This document shows, one piece after another, positions 33,881-45,760 of a stretch of 64,000 nucleotides of DNA. The notes under the pieces are model-generated. The model ran no database searches and was not told the DNA's origin. It was given only the letters and a program-made list of their open reading frames with translations. Origin of the DNA: Apiotrichum sp. Y4204 (Eukaryota; Basidiomycota; Tremellomycetes; Trichosporonales; Trichosporonaceae). Each line of letters begins with the position of its first letter. The first letter of the stretch is position 1. Position numbers and translations under genes: made by a program. The stretch is taken from the NCBI GenBank assembly GCA_025531455.1, contig JAMYHL010000023.1, forward strand, positions 186,001-250,000. The letters are read 5' to 3'.

Positions 33881-34229
33881 ATAGCAGTGTTGTATGAAAG
33901 AAGGTATCTAGAGGTTCTTGAGACTGTGCACTCGACGGATAGTTGGTTGTCAACAGATTTCTGTCACGCTGGTACTGCCGCAGGTTGTCGACACATTTCT
34001 GACATGCTGGTACTGCCACACCATCCCGTGTCGTGTTCAACATTGTCAGTTGTGTAAGAATTGCTAACGGCCTTTCCTGTCCTACTCTCAAGGCCTTCGA
34101 CAGACGCGTCTCCTGCTCTGCAAGCCGCCTTCCAACTCCGATCCTTCCCTCCGTTAGCTTCACCACATCCCGACTGTCCTTCCAACCCATCTCACACCAC
34201 ACAGACAAAGGCAAAGGGTGCATCAACGC
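33881..34229. other. Convergent 3' spacer amine oxidase/RPS20
   Basis: 349 bases between two stop codons; nothing recognised except presumed 3' UTRs. An 18-base segment around TTTCTG(A/T)CA..GCTGGTACTGCC occurs twice (near 33958 and 33998). Confidence 0.4.
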
Positions 34230-34754
34230 TTAGGCAGCGATGGTGACCTCGACCTCAACTCCGGGCTCAAGCGAGATCGAGGTGATCTGCTTGACGACCT
34301 CGGCGGAGGAGGTAAGGTCGATGAGGCGCTTGTGGATGCGCATCTCGAAGCGGTCCCAGGTCTTCGAACCCTCACCACAGGGCCTGCGTTGTCAGACGAG
34401 CTTCAAGGATCGAAAAGGCTGCGGCTAGAGTATACTGCTGTAGACTCGCCGCGCTCCACTAAATACTCACGACTTGCGGGTGGTGTGCTTGAGGTGCTTG
34501 GTGGGGAGACGGACGGGGCCCTTGACCTGGAGGTTGCGGTCCTTGGCACGGTTGATGAGGTCGCCCGAGACTGGGATCAGCGGGAGCTCGGTGTGCGGAG
34601 ACGCAGCCGAGATGGATATTCGGCGTTCATCTCGCCCCGCGAACAGCTACTCACACTTCTCGAGGTTCTTCACGTTGCGCGAGGTAAGCGTGATGCGGAT
34701 CTTGTGGACCTTGGGCGCGGCCGCGGTCTTCTCGAAGTCCTCCTTGGAAGCCAT
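34230..34754 (-). CDS. RPS20: 40S ribosomal protein S20 (uS10)
   Basis: Three exons, complement join(34230..34383, 34471..34570, 34655..34754), 117 residues, the usual length. Family sequence is clear: [33 protein letters not shown], then [20 protein letters not shown] and the C-terminal [15 protein letters not shown]. uS10 sits in the head of the small subunit near the mRNA entry and is a target of ribosome-quality-control ubiquitination in yeast. The introns are close to 85 nt each, longer than average here, which is common for ribosomal protein genes. It is divergent from TRM112. Confidence 0.95.
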
Positions 34755-35656
34755 TTTGAATATGTGTTGGGTGTTGGTGGGTTTTCGGGTTTTCGAACTG
34801 GGCGACTTAGCACCAGATGTTATGTAGCTGATGCAGGCAAAGTGACCTAGTTGGAGGAAACGGAACAACAGAGCGAGAGACAAAAGTCGAGGCGCGACGC
34901 CGGCGAGCACGCGCCGGTTGGTAGCGACCACTGCTGGAATGGTGGAAAATTGGTCAGGGGCCAATTTTGAGAGGGGGAAGTGGGCGGGAAATATTGTATA
35001 ATCCCGGTGTGGCGCCACCCCCCAGGTGTCAGTGGGTTCGTGGAGACCCCGCAGATTAGGACACCACCAGGGCCGACCGGAGATACTCTGATCTGCAGGT
35101 CCAGATTCCAAGGAGATCAGAAGCAGAAGCAAGAACAGAATCAACAGAAGCAGAAGCAGGCGATCAGGACTTGGCAGATCAGCAGGTTAACAGATCAGCA
35201 GAGCCCAGAAGCACGAGAACTCTCAAGTTGTTCCCCGCGATTTGCTAGGCATGAAGGTCCGAGGCATCGTCCACCGGATTACTGAAGACTCGATACGAGT
35301 AAACAGATGTCGGCATGGTGAGAGCCAGATGCATCGCAGGTGTCCGCCGTTGGCGTCATCTGGTGATCTGGTAGCTGGTTGTCCGAAGTGCTAATGTTCA
35401 TGTTCGCAGTGGCGGCTGGGACGGCGTGAATGGTGTAGGATCGTGGGATCTTGCCACCCAACGACCTCCAAAAATCATAATCCAGCGATTTGAATACCGG
35501 GACCAAACCAATTCTTATCTATTCCTAGTGGCATTAGGTCTCGAAAAATCTGAAAGTCCACTCTCCGTGACTTCATCACGCACGAAAGTTGACAACAGCA
35601 CGAAACAAGATAACATCCACATCCACATCCGAGCATTGTCTCTCCCACAGCCCAAG
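34755..35656. promoter_or_regulatory. Divergent spacer RPS20/TRM112
   Basis: 900 bases. It has a purine-rich imperfect repeat of AGAAGC near 35117-35160. No gene recognised. It must contain the strong promoter expected for a ribosomal protein gene. Confidence 0.4.
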
Positions 35657-36276
35657 ATGGTCCGCCTAATTACGCACAACATGCTCTCGTGCCATGTGCG
35701 TGAGTATCCCTCGCGGGCAGGCACTGCCCTTCGTCCTGCGTACTGGGTATCCGCTGACATTCCAGGCAACTGCACAAAGGACAACTTCCCCCTGGCCTTC
35801 TCCGACGTCGAGCTCGTCGTGCGCCCCGCCGAGGCCAACCCCGAGTTCCTGCGCCGCTTCCTCCCCAAGCTTGACTGGCCGGCGCTTGTGGATACTGCGC
35901 GCGCCCTCGGAGACGAGTCGCTTCCCGACACGATGCCCGAGGAGTGGAGCGAGGAGATGCTGCATGCCCTCCACCATGTGCTCTTGGAGGTAAGCCTCGT
36001 GATGCGCGTGTACGTACGCAGGCTGATCCCAGATTCACGTCGAGGAGGGCAAGATGGTGTGCCGCGGGTGCGGGCACATCTACCCCATTCAAAACGGCAT
36101 TCCCAACATGGTGAGTCTGGTGCAAGGTTGCTCCTGTGCGAGCTGCCTGGAGAAAAGCAACCGGTATTCGTCAGCTGTGCATTCCCTCTCGGCAGCTGAT
36201 AGCTACACGGTGGCCCCTCCCTTCTGTCCCTCGCCACTGACGCCAGCTCCTCGCCGAGCACGAGATTGCCCGGTAA
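35657..36276 (+). CDS. TRM112: Multifunctional methyltransferase subunit TRM112
   Basis: Four exons, join(35657..35699, 35766..35989, 36033..36110, 36247..36276), 124 residues. It starts MVRLITHNMLSCHVRNC, the usual Trm112 N-terminus with the first zinc cysteines. The second pair lies in MVCRGCGHIYPIQNGIPNM, and it ends LLAEHEIAR. Trm112 is the obligate partner of several methyltransferases, in yeast Trm9, Trm11, Mtq2 and Bud23, acting on tRNA, eRF1 and 18S rRNA. Length and zinc ligands are complete. The last exon is only 30 nt. It converges with PFS2, with 60 bases between stops. Confidence 0.94.
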
Positions 36277-36336
36277 CGGCCCCGCCTGTAGACTACGTTT
36301 CGGTGTACCATGCATATTGATCCTATTGATACAGCG

Positions 36337-38469
36337 CTACCGGCGCCCATACCCCTGCCGCCCGTACTGCTGATACCCCTGCCCGTGTCCCTGCTGACCT
36401 CCCTGCTGACCTCCTTGCTGCCCTCCCTGGCCCGGTCCTCCTTGGCCAGGTCCACCAGCACCCGGACCAAACTGCCGCCCAGGCCCCCGCTGGCCGTACC
36501 CCGCGTCGCGGAACCCGTCGCGGCCGTACGGGTCGCGCTGGAAGCCCTGCCGCCCCGCTGCGGGTCCGCCTTGAGCACCTGGTCCACCTGGTCCGCCTGG
36601 TCCACCGGGTCCGCCTGGTCCGCCCGGTCCGGGACCAGCACCAGGCGCACCGGGGCCGGGACGGCGCCAGCGGTCTCCGCCTGGCGCAGAAGGGAAATTG
36701 CTGCCACCGCCGCCGTCGCGCGCGCCCCACTGTCGACGCGGCGGCTGGACAGGCGGTGCGGGCTGGGGACGCGCAGCAGGAGGCATGTGAGGCGGGGTAT
36801 TCCGCCCCGGCGCGCCGAGACCCGGAAGCCCGCCTGGGGCGGGCGACATCCCACCGCCTGGTCCGCCGTTGAGGCCTGGCAGCGTGCGTGCCGGTGGTGG
36901 CTGGGCGTTTCCTGTGAGTCCCGGCAGGCCCGAGAGGCCCGGAAGACCGGGGAGGGCCGCGGGGCCGTCCTCGGTCGGCAGGTTCGGCCACTTGCTCGGG
37001 CGGGTCTCGTCAGCTTCGGCGCGCATCGCACCCTCCTCGCCCAGGTGGTAGCGGTCGATCTCGTGGCCGCCGGATGGGCGAGCGCGGCACCAGAAGCGCG
37101 CGGTGAAGTCCTTGGAGCCCGAGCAGAGGATGTGGCCGAGCGGGTGGAATGAGAGGGAGAAGACGGCGTCGTCGTGTGCGGCCTCCAGAGTTGTAACTGG
37201 CTTGGAAGGGTCCGGGGCGCGCAGCGACCAGTAATTGATCGCGCCGGCGGCGTCGCCAGAGGTGAGGATCGAGTGGTGGATCGGGTGCCATTCAAGGCAG
37301 TTGATTTCCTTTGTGTGACCCTTCATCGCTTCGAGCTCGCGGAAGGTGCGGATGTCGAACAGACGGATGAGGCCGTCACCGCCTGCCGTGGCAACAACGT
37401 GTCCCTCCGGCGACCACTTGCACGAGTTGATGACGGCCTTGTGCGAGTGTAGTGTCGACAGATCCTTGCCGCTCCGAGGGTCCCAGAACTTAACGAGCAT
37501 GTCCTTTGAGCCACTGACGACAAGGCCCTTGGTCGGATGCCAGTCCACGCAGCGCACATCCCATCCGTGGCCTGAGAGCTCGCGCTCGGCCGAGGCCGCA
37601 CGGTAGTTCCAGATTTTGACCAGACCGTCATCTCCGCCCGTCACGAACCGCTCGTCGTTCGGGCTCCAGGCCACACCGTGACACGCTTCGCGATGTCCCT
37701 GGAACCCATGGATGTTGGTCAGGTGCGGAGTGAAGTACTTGATCCATCCCGCCTTGTCGGTCGACACGAGCGCCTGGCCATTGTGCGAGTACGCCATAGC
37801 CCGGATTGAGTCGTCGTGTACCTGCGTAATGGACTCGTAGTTGAACGACGCGCCGTTCCAGAGCGTGAACTGTCCCTTGTCGTTGCCCGTCAGCAGACGC
37901 CGTGCGTCGGGAGTCCACTGGAAGTTAGCCAGCTGTCAGTCAATCGTGTCCCACCTTGACGACTCTTGTCGGCGAGCGCTCCTTGTTAATTGAGGTGTGT
38001 ACAAAGTAGTCGCAGATGGATGTGGACGGGTTGTCGACAAGCGCGACGGGCGGTAGGAGCTGGGCTGTAAGTACTGCACAATCGTCTTGCGTCCACTCAC
38101 ATTAATGATATCGCTTGGGTTCGAGTGTATTGGTGCCATGTAGCTCGGTCCACGAATCTTGCGCGTCTGCCATCAACATTTTGTCCATGTTCATCGTCTC
38201 GAGCACTCTTCCCGTTCCCTACGCACCATGCGCCACTTCTGCACGCCGCCCATGTAATCCACTGTCCTTCGCGGCTTGTACTTGCGGTTCCCGCGCGAGT
38301 CGCCCGGCGGTCGGGTAACTGCGGCCTGGTACGCAGCCTGCTCGAGCACCTCCTCATTGTCCGGATGGTTGGGCTCGAGGTACCGTGTCGGCGTCCAGGA
38401 GTCTGGCCCGCGTTGCCTTGATGGCCCGGCTGCTGCTGCGGAGGGTGGCCCAGCGACGGCTGCTGCCAT
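36337..38469 (-). CDS. PFS2: Polyadenylation factor subunit PFS2 (WDR33-like)
   Basis: Four exons, complement join(36337..37917, 37955..38059, 38101..38166, 38227..38469), 664 residues. The N-terminus has the WDR33/Pfs2 signature [15 protein letters not shown] and [16 protein letters not shown]. Seven WD repeats follow (for example [20 protein letters not shown] and [18 protein letters not shown]). Pfs2 is a core scaffold of the cleavage and polyadenylation factor, and its metazoan orthologue contacts AAUAAA. The last ~200 residues are Pro/Gly/Gln-rich with collagen-like GPGGPGG and GGQQ repeats, absent in the short yeast protein but reminiscent of the long WDR33 tail. For the last junction I chose the acceptor giving VVKWTPDARR; an upstream acceptor would add five residues. 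Confidence 0.93.
36576..36632 (-). repeat. 9-bp imperfect repeat coding collagen-like GPGGPGG
   Basis: Consecutive variants of GGTCCRCCTG inside the PFS2 tail. The unit length is a multiple of 3, so copy-number change keeps the frame. Confidence 0.8.
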
Positions 38470-39149
38470 TTTGAGTCGGAAATGGGGCGTTGATTGTGAT
38501 GAGAGAGAGATCGGGAGAGTGGAGTGTGGGTTGTGGGTTGTGAGTGTGAGGTTGTGATTGTGATTGATCGAGCGAGTGGTTCATAGCAGGCAAGGCACAA
38601 TGACAATGGACGGAAGCAAATTTCTGTCAGCGTGCAGATCCTGACAGATCTCCCTCCCCTGCAGATCTCCTTTACACCCCAGGTGCTCATCCTCCTCGTC
38701 GTCGTCGTCGTCCGTCTCGTTCGGAACAAACACTTTCGTGTCACATTCATTACATCCATCTCGGTCATTGTTCATCGCACCTCCATCACGCGGCCCAGGA
38801 CATCCAGAACATGCCCCGACGCGCCGCGCACACACCGTAACACTTCCTGCACCCACTTCCCCTGCCGAAAGGAACTGTGTCGCAGGCCCCCCACGACGAC
38901 TCCCCCACAACCCATTTTTTTGCTTTTTTTTTTTTTTTTCTTTTTTTTTTTTTGGGAGAGTCCATCACCACTCAAAAAATCTAAACGACCAACCACCTGA
39001 AAGACGATTGCTGCTGTTGCTCGGTTGGATACAGCTGTCGTCCTGTTGCTAGACACCACTTCCAGCATCTTTCTACACACCACCCGACAACAGCATCCAC
39101 ACACCATCACTTTCCAGAGACACCTGCCACTCCCCAGCCACCCGCCGCA
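38470..39149. promoter_or_regulatory. Divergent PFS2/ABD1 promoter region with poly-T tract
   Basis: 680 bases between the start codons of two mRNA 3'/5'-end processing genes. A T-rich tract at 38915-38953 (two interruptions) is a likely nucleosome-depleted element by analogy with yeast poly(dA:dT). The final 100 bases before ABD1 are CA/CT-rich leader. Confidence 0.5.
38915..38953 (+). repeat. Poly-T tract
   Basis: T6-T-G-C-T16-C-T13 type homopolymer in the PFS2/ABD1 spacer. Confidence 0.9.
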
Positions 39150-41487
39150 ATGGTGTACGACCCGATCCGCGACTGCGACATGCCGTCGCCGGCGATGCCG
39201 CGCCGCGCGTCGTTGTGGGACAACCCCGCGCCTCCACAGCCGCCGGCCTTCTCGGATAGCGTGCCCCAGTCCTCTGCCCGCCCCATGTCGAGCGTCAGCG
39301 GGTACAGCGGGGCGGGATCGTTGCGCAGCTTGTTGAATGACGATAGCGGGGCGCAGGGGACGTCGCGACGCGGTTCCGACATGACAGTATCGTCTCATGA
39401 GGACCCCGAACAGGGCGGTACAACACGCCCCCATCTCTCAAAGCTGCTGAATAATGATGCGAGCCCGCTCGTCCGCACCACGAGCGCGTCCTCGTCCTCA
39501 CGCGAGAGGCGCGAGACGTCTTCTCCCCGCCTCTCCTCTCCCTCAATCGGCCTCCACCCCGCGTCGGCCGGCGGCCCCGCAGGTCGCTCGTCGCGCTCGC
39601 CCCTTCTCCACAACCAGTCTCTCGGTTCTCCCTCCACGTCCATGGGGTACCCTTATGATGCGCAAACCACTCCCGGAGCGAGCACTGGTGGACCAGGCGG
39701 GTATGGCGGGCCCTCCTCCCGTCGTTCATCAATGGACGTTTCCATGCCCCCTCCGGCTGACCCGGTTCGTCAGCACGACATTTACAGCACACCAGTTGCC
39801 CAGACGGCCCAGCTGCGCTCTCCCAGTGTCAGCGTCTCCCCAAGACAACAGAACATGCACCTCCCTAGCCATGGGAGCCATCCGACATCTCGCCACAGCT
39901 CGGCCCGTCCGAACTCGAGCGGATCGGCGTTCCAACCCAGGACAACCTCTTCTCCCGAGCCGCGCAGGTTGTCCAACGACTCATCCATCGTGGCCTCTCC
40001 TGTCTCGCTTCGCACGCCCTATGACCCAGTGCACCCAAGTCGCACGCCGACATTCCGACGCCCGATAAGCAAGGAGGAACTCGCTCAGCTGCGTTCTTCT
40101 GCGATGAACAATAATCCGTTGCGCAAGAAGATGCGCCGCTCAGCGCCCCAGTGGTCTGCCCCCTCGCCTCGCGCATCCGTCCACGAGTACGGCGACGATG
40201 CTGGGCCCTCACGCAGCGCTGGTCCGTCACGTCGCGGATCCACGGCAAGCGCTTCAGCGGAACGTCCGCGACCCCCGTCACGCGAAAACAGCAGTGGCAA
40301 GCGGCGAGCGCAGGAGGATCCCGAGCGCAACCAGCGGCGGCGGCTGGAGTACTCTGGTGTTGCTGGCGAGGTGGCGTCACATTGTGAGTCCAAGCTGATG
40401 TATTTGCAACCCCCATGGTTCGTCTGACCCCGCAGACAACTCGCGCCCCGAAGTGGGTGTGGAACATCGCGAATTTTCTCCCATTATTGGCCTGAAAAAG
40501 TTCAACAACTGGGTCAAGTCCGTGCTCATTGGCAAGTTCACCGAACGGCCACGTAATGGTCCCGGCGCCAAAGTGCTCGACATTGGGTGCGGCAAAGGTG
40601 GCGACTTGAACAAATGGAGGCAGGCACGCATTAGCCTCTACGTTGGCATGGGTAGGTCTCCGATGTCCGAGGGCGAGGAATGGCGACGTTGTCGATGTTC
40701 GGATATGTGCTGACTTCAGACATTGCTGCAACGTCCATCGACCAAGCACGTGATCGCTGGAATACTATGCGCGGCAACCGTTTTGACGCATACTTTTACG
40801 CCCACGACTGCTACGGCAAGCCGATATCAGATGTGCTCCCCGACTACCTCCAACGGGAGCAGTACACGAACGTGAGCATGCAGTTCTGCATGCACTACGC
40901 GTTCGAGAATGCGCAAAAGGCGCGCATGATGATCGAGAACGTGTCGCGCTACCTCCGTCGCGGGGGCATGTTTGTCGGCACGATACCGAATTCGCAGCTT
41001 CTGCTCGAGCGCCTCGACGCCATCCCCGAGGGCGAGGAGCTGAGATTCGGCAACTCGTGCTACACCATCTCGTTCAACGAGCGCCGCCACAAGGGCGTCT
41101 ACGGGCACGAGTACCGGTTCTACCTCGAGGACGCGGTCGAGGACGTGCCAGAGTACATTGTCGACTGGGACAACTTTGTCAAGTGCGTTAGCTGCCATGT
41201 TCATGGACCGAGCTAACATTTCAGTCTCGCTGGAGAATACGGTCTTGAACTGGTGTACCGCAAGACCTTCAGCGACGTGCTGCAGGAGGAGCAGTCGAGC
41301 CGCGACTTTGGCCCGCTGCTCGGCAAGATGGGCGTTATTAATGAACACGGCGAGAGCGCCATGGACAGCGACCAGTGGGAGGCTGCGAGTGAGTGATCCC
41401 CGGCTGTTTACCAAGATCGAGCCGACCACTTGCATTTCGCTGACACCAGACATCTACATGGCGTTTGCTTTTGAGAAGGTCCGCTAG
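39150..41487 (+). CDS. ABD1: mRNA cap guanine-N7 methyltransferase
   Basis: Five exons, join(39150..40383, 40436..40651, 40720..41182, 41225..41388, 41450..41487), 704 residues. The catalytic domain starts near residue 412: EFSPIIGLKKFNNWVKSVLI, SAM site VLDIGCGKGGDLNKW, the cap-binding VSMQFCMHYAFE, GTIPNS, and final NIYMAFAFEKVR. It methylates the 5' cap guanine in the nucleus. The first ~410 residues are a Ser/Pro/Arg-rich disordered extension, far longer than in yeast Abd1 (436 residues in total) or human RNMT (476). Its segment PTFRRPISKEELAQLRSSAM may be a conserved short motif. Exon phases are all consistent. It is divergent from PFS2 and converges with SAD1. Confidence 0.93.
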
Positions 41488-41834
41488 GCCAACCCCATTT
41501 TCTTCTCACTTTCTTACCTCTCATTTCTCTTCGTTTGCTGTTTATCTTCGTTTCATTCATTCTCAGGGACGGGACACAGTCCATACAGTACCATATACCC
41601 TCGACCACGATACCCTGTCCAGAGGAGACTAGGCGAGACAAGGCGCGCGAGGCGCCAGAGCAAGAAGACGACGTAGATTAGGACATTGGCAGCTGTAACA
41701 ATGCATGACAGCAACTATGTGTACAATGTGCGGGAGGTGTGCGGTGGTGATGGATGCGATGCAGGACTAGGAGTGCAGGATATCCCCAGATGCTACGAGA
41801 AGAGACAAAGACACGCGAAACGACAGGACCTCGC

Positions 41835-43647
41835 TTATGCCTTTGTGGACAGGTCGCGCCGTTCCCAGACCTGGATGACCGTCTCGCCGAGGAAGACCAT
41901 CTCCTGCCGGACCTCGGTAACTCGCAAGTCCTGCATCTCGTACCACTTTTCGTCGTCGCCGCCGCCGCGCCCGCAGCGCTGGAAGATCTTCCACGTCGTC
42001 TGCGCCTCGTCGCTTGGATCCGGCTTTTTGCGCTCGTTCCCGCTCGTCGTCGAAGCCACGGTCGAGTCAATAGTCACGTTCGAAAGCAGGTCGTACAGCG
42101 TGTGTATCGGGTCTGACGGCTTCGGGTCCACATCTGGATGTCAGCTGAGGATCAGAGAGGTGGTAGCAGACTCACAAGGCGACATGTCCACGCCACGCAT
42201 GTGGAAGTTGACAATCGTGGGGTTCTTCTCTTCGACAAAGTTATTCTTCGTGAACCGCTTTATGTGCAGGATCACGTAGCGCGGCAGGGCGGTGAGGTGG
42301 TGGCGCTTGAGCGTGGGGCCAAACTCTTGCGTTGTTTTGCCGTCAAACTTGGCGAGGATGGTAGACAGCGGTACCTGGGGAATAATCTTCTTCTCGTTCT
42401 GGTCCTGGAAGAGCGGGGTCGGGGGGAGGTCGAGCGCGAGGAAGAGGAACGGCGACGCGACGGTTTGGATTTCTGGGTGTGAGCCAAAGAGTACAACAAT
42501 GAAAGCTCACCTCTCGAGAGGTCAAATACGGGACGCGCATAGTCCTTGTGAGTGATAACTTGCTGCGTCTCGATCTGCACCTTGCCCTGGAATGTGGAGT
42601 AGATGATGCTCGAGTTGCGCTTCTTGCTCCCTCCCAGATCGCGGTGGAGGGTGTTCACGAGCCAGCCGAGGAACTCGACGGGATCACCTTGTTCTGTTGT
42701 CTTAAACTTGCCGTTGCTCCGCTTCGTCACCTCCTGGAAGAAGTCGTGCGGAGAGACCTGCGCCTTGAAGAGACGCGGGTTCCACAGACGGCGGCAGAGC
42801 GTTGCGAGCCGCATGACGAGCTCGGTCGGCCGCGCCTTCTCCTGTAGCAGCGGCGTCTCGCTGTTGAGGAAGAAATCGCGAATCGGCGGGACATGGAGGA
42901 GCATCTGCACGATGACATTCAGGTAGTCGTTCTTCTTGATGTTGTTCAGGCCCACAAAGCCGGGCACATATGGCGTCTGCGTGAGGGTGTAGCTTGGTGG
43001 CCGGATATCGGAGAGGGAAACGAGCTGATCCGGACGGTATCGCGGGTTGAGGACCGCAAGGATATCGTTCAGCGAGGGATCAGACACCGGATATCCTTCT
43101 GGCAGAACGTAGAACTTCTCCGTCTCAAGGTTCAGCCACACACGATGGTTGTCGCCCACGGCGTGGCGGTACGCCCATGATCCCCGACCTCGACCCTGGA
43201 AGTACTTGCCGCATACGAGGCACGCGTACACGTTGATCGTCGAGAGCGACTTGGAGCACTGACGTTCGAAGTCAAAGTCGAGGTTTGGCCTGGATACCTG
43301 TGGACGTCAGTCTCAGCTCTGTTTGTGGCGAAGCGGCCACCAGAAAGAAGACAAAAGCCAGCCGCAACCGATTGAGTGTTTCTCGATTGTCACGCATCGT
43401 GGCGGCTCTCCTCAGCACTTACTGTGTCAAGATACATATCGCGATGCGCAATCTCCTCTTTGGGCGCCTCTTCGAGCTCTTCCTCATCGTCGCTGTCATC
43501 TGCGGCTTTAGACGCGCCGTTCAGTGATCCGTTGGCGGAAGTGTTCGCCGGGGGTGGCCGGGCGGGGCTGAGCGTCGCGGGCGCCTCGGCATCGAGCTTT
43601 GGCCGCTTCGCTGCTGGTGGAGAGAGGGGTGGCGAGTGGGTTGCCAT
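41835..43647 (-). CDS. SAD1: U4/U6.U5 tri-snRNP protein SAD1 (USP39-like pseudo-deubiquitinase)
   Basis: Four exons, complement join(41835..42133, 42176..42472, 42511..43297, 43423..43647), 535 residues. After a disordered N-terminus comes a ZnF-UBP domain (CSKSLSTINVYACLVCGKYF, GDNHRVWLN), then a UCH-like fold beginning GFVGLNNIKKNDYLNVIVQM. In that segment the catalytic Cys of true ubiquitin proteases is replaced by Asp, as in USP39/Sad1, so the protein is a structural splicing factor and not an active enzyme. The C-terminus ends VFLGETVIQVWERRD. Sad1 holds the tri-snRNP together before spliceosome activation. Start and exon phases are consistent. About 347 bases of shared 3' region with ABD1 hold nothing recognised. 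Confidence 0.93.
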
Positions 43648-44278
43648 CGTAAGCGGATGTGTGGGAGAGTGTACGAGGGAGATGAGGAGGGAAGATGAGC
43701 TCAATGGAAATTGGGGCTGTGAACTTAGTGCCGCGGGCAGTGTGTTGCACAGACAGCTTGGGGGAGCCGTTCAGCGGAAGAACGGATCGGAGTCGATGGG
43801 ATGTATTCCGGTGGGTGGGCTGGTTGATTGTTGTTGCGTTGTTCGCTATTCTTCGTGTCTTGCTCGTCACCAGATGCACCGTTTGAACCGAAGAAGAGGG
43901 GGTTGGATCAAGAGGCAGAGGGAAGGCAGTCATCGTCTGCGCACAGACCCCCCCTTCGCCCCAGGCTAGCTCGGTGACTGGCAGCTGGCGCGGCTGACGG
44001 CACGTGACGAATGATGAGGTGTACGGAGATCGGAGATGTATCCGGCGATTCATGATCGCCGCCGATGCAGGATTCTGCTTCCATTTTTACTCCCGCTCGT
44101 GCTCTTCTACCCCTTTACTCGTCATGTGGGAGAATGAGACGCGTCTCAAAACACACCCACCACCCCGAGAAATCAACCACCAGCTAGCTACCCAGGACGC
44201 CATCTTCTCCACTCTCCACCAGTTCTTCCATCCATCTTCCTTTTGTCTTCTCACACCGTTTCCACGCATCCATCCACC
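43648..44278. promoter_or_regulatory. Divergent SAD1/HAT1 promoter region
   Basis: 631 bases between start codons. CT/CA-rich leaders are visible on both sides. No specific site is claimed. Confidence 0.45.
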
Positions 44279-45760
44279 ATGAGCGAAGAGGAATGGGTCA
44301 CAGACTCCAATGAGGCGCTGACGCTCCGCATGGGTAAGCTATCGCGGAGCCTTTTAAGCTGACAACAGTGCGCCCAAAGGAAGACGCGGACGCGCTCGGC
44401 GATGACGACACGGCCATCCGCCCATTCCACCCCGACTTCACGTATCCGATCTTTGGCGAGCAGGAGAAGATCTTTGGATACAAGGGGCTAGACATTCGGG
44501 TGCGTTCTTAACGCCATTCTGACTGTTGAGGCCGTGTACAGTCTAACAGTCCTCAGCTGAATTTCGCATCCGGGAGCCTCAAGCAGCTGCTGGCGATTTC
44601 GTACGACGACAAGCTCCATTCGCAGGTGACACCGCCGGACGACATTGAGGGCAAGCTCTTCAATGTCATTTCATCAGACTACCTCAAGTCGGAAACCGCG
44701 TTTGATGCGGTGGTCGATGCCGACGCCAAGACATTCAAGCCGTGCGGCGAGAAGATTGGCAGCTATACCCGCCCGGGCACGGGCAAGGGGAAGGGGAAGG
44801 GCAAAGCGAATGGTGATGCTCCCGACGAGGACGATGAGAACGCGGTGGTCTTTGAGATGTACAAGGTCAGTTTAGAAGACGAGCAGATCAACTGATGGCA
44901 GTCGACATGGGATACCCCCGGATTCCGCGAGTTCCACCGCCGCATGCAGGTGTTCATCCTCCTCTTCATTGAGGGCGGGAGCTACATCCAGGAGGACGAG
45001 GACGCATGGGAGTTTGTCACTCTGTGAGTTGGCCTAATCAAATCGGCGCTAACTCTCAGGTTTGAGCGCCGCAGGCGACCGGGCACCGACATCGATACAT
45101 ACCACTTTGTGGGATACACCTCGCTGTATCCGTTCTGGTGCTTCCCAGACAAGATCCGCCTGCGTCTGAGCCAGTTTGTCATTATCCCACCGTACCAACA
45201 CCAGGGCCACGGATGTGAGTTATAGGGTCTGGGTCATAAAACTCACAACAGCACACCTCTACTCGGCGGTCTTCGAGCACATGCTCTCCCGCGACGACGT
45301 TGCCGAGCTCACGGTCGAGGACCCAGCCGAGGCGTTTGAGGACCTGCGCGACCGCAATGATCTACGCTATCTTGTCAAGCACGGCATCCCGGACGACCCA
45401 CAGTTCCTCATCGGTATCGGCGCCGACCAGCGCGGGCCGCGCGCAGCTTGGGAGGCGGAACACCGCAAGAAGCACAAGATTGCGCAGGTGAGTGGTGCCT
45501 CTCTTTGCATTTTCCACCACCTACTGACGGCACAGCGCCAATTTGACCGGCTGCTTGAGATGCTCCTCCTGCGTCAGCTGGACCGCAAGGACGCGGCAAA
45601 GGTGCGCGACTACCGTATCCACGTCAAGGGCCGCCTGTACCGCTTCAACTATGAGATGCTCTCGCAGATGACCCCGCAGGAGCGCAAGGATGCGCTCGCA
45701 AAGACGTATGACACACTCGTGGAGGACTATGACCGCATTCTGGCCATGACATTCCACTGA
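44279..45760 (+). CDS. HAT1: Histone acetyltransferase type B catalytic subunit
   Basis: Seven exons, join(44279..44333, 44369..44499, 44557..44865, 44902..45023, 45060..45214, 45252..45487, 45536..45760), 410 residues. The N-terminal Hat1 domain (IRPFHPDFTYPIFGEQEKIF) is followed by the GNAT core with the acetyl-CoA loop IPPYQHQGHGSHLYSAVF, then DDPQFLIGIGADQRG-type spacer and the C-terminal LYRFNYEMLSQM helix. Hat1 acetylates newly made histone H4 at K5 and K12. An insert of alternating Gly-Lys plus acidic residues (near residues 143-165) is not usual in the family. The donor after exon 3 is GTCAGT, slightly unusual. All phases agree. Confidence 0.94.

Noticed and set aside
36200..36216. 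GCTACACGGT similar to the end of the tRNA-like elements
   Set aside because: Isolated 10-mer in the TRM112 last intron without the paired end, B-box or terminator; chance match.
36171..37295. 374-codon minus-strand ORF overlapping PFS2 in another frame
   Set aside because: Shadow of the WD-repeat and Gly/Pro-rich tail of PFS2, Ser/Arg/Ala-rich and motif-free.
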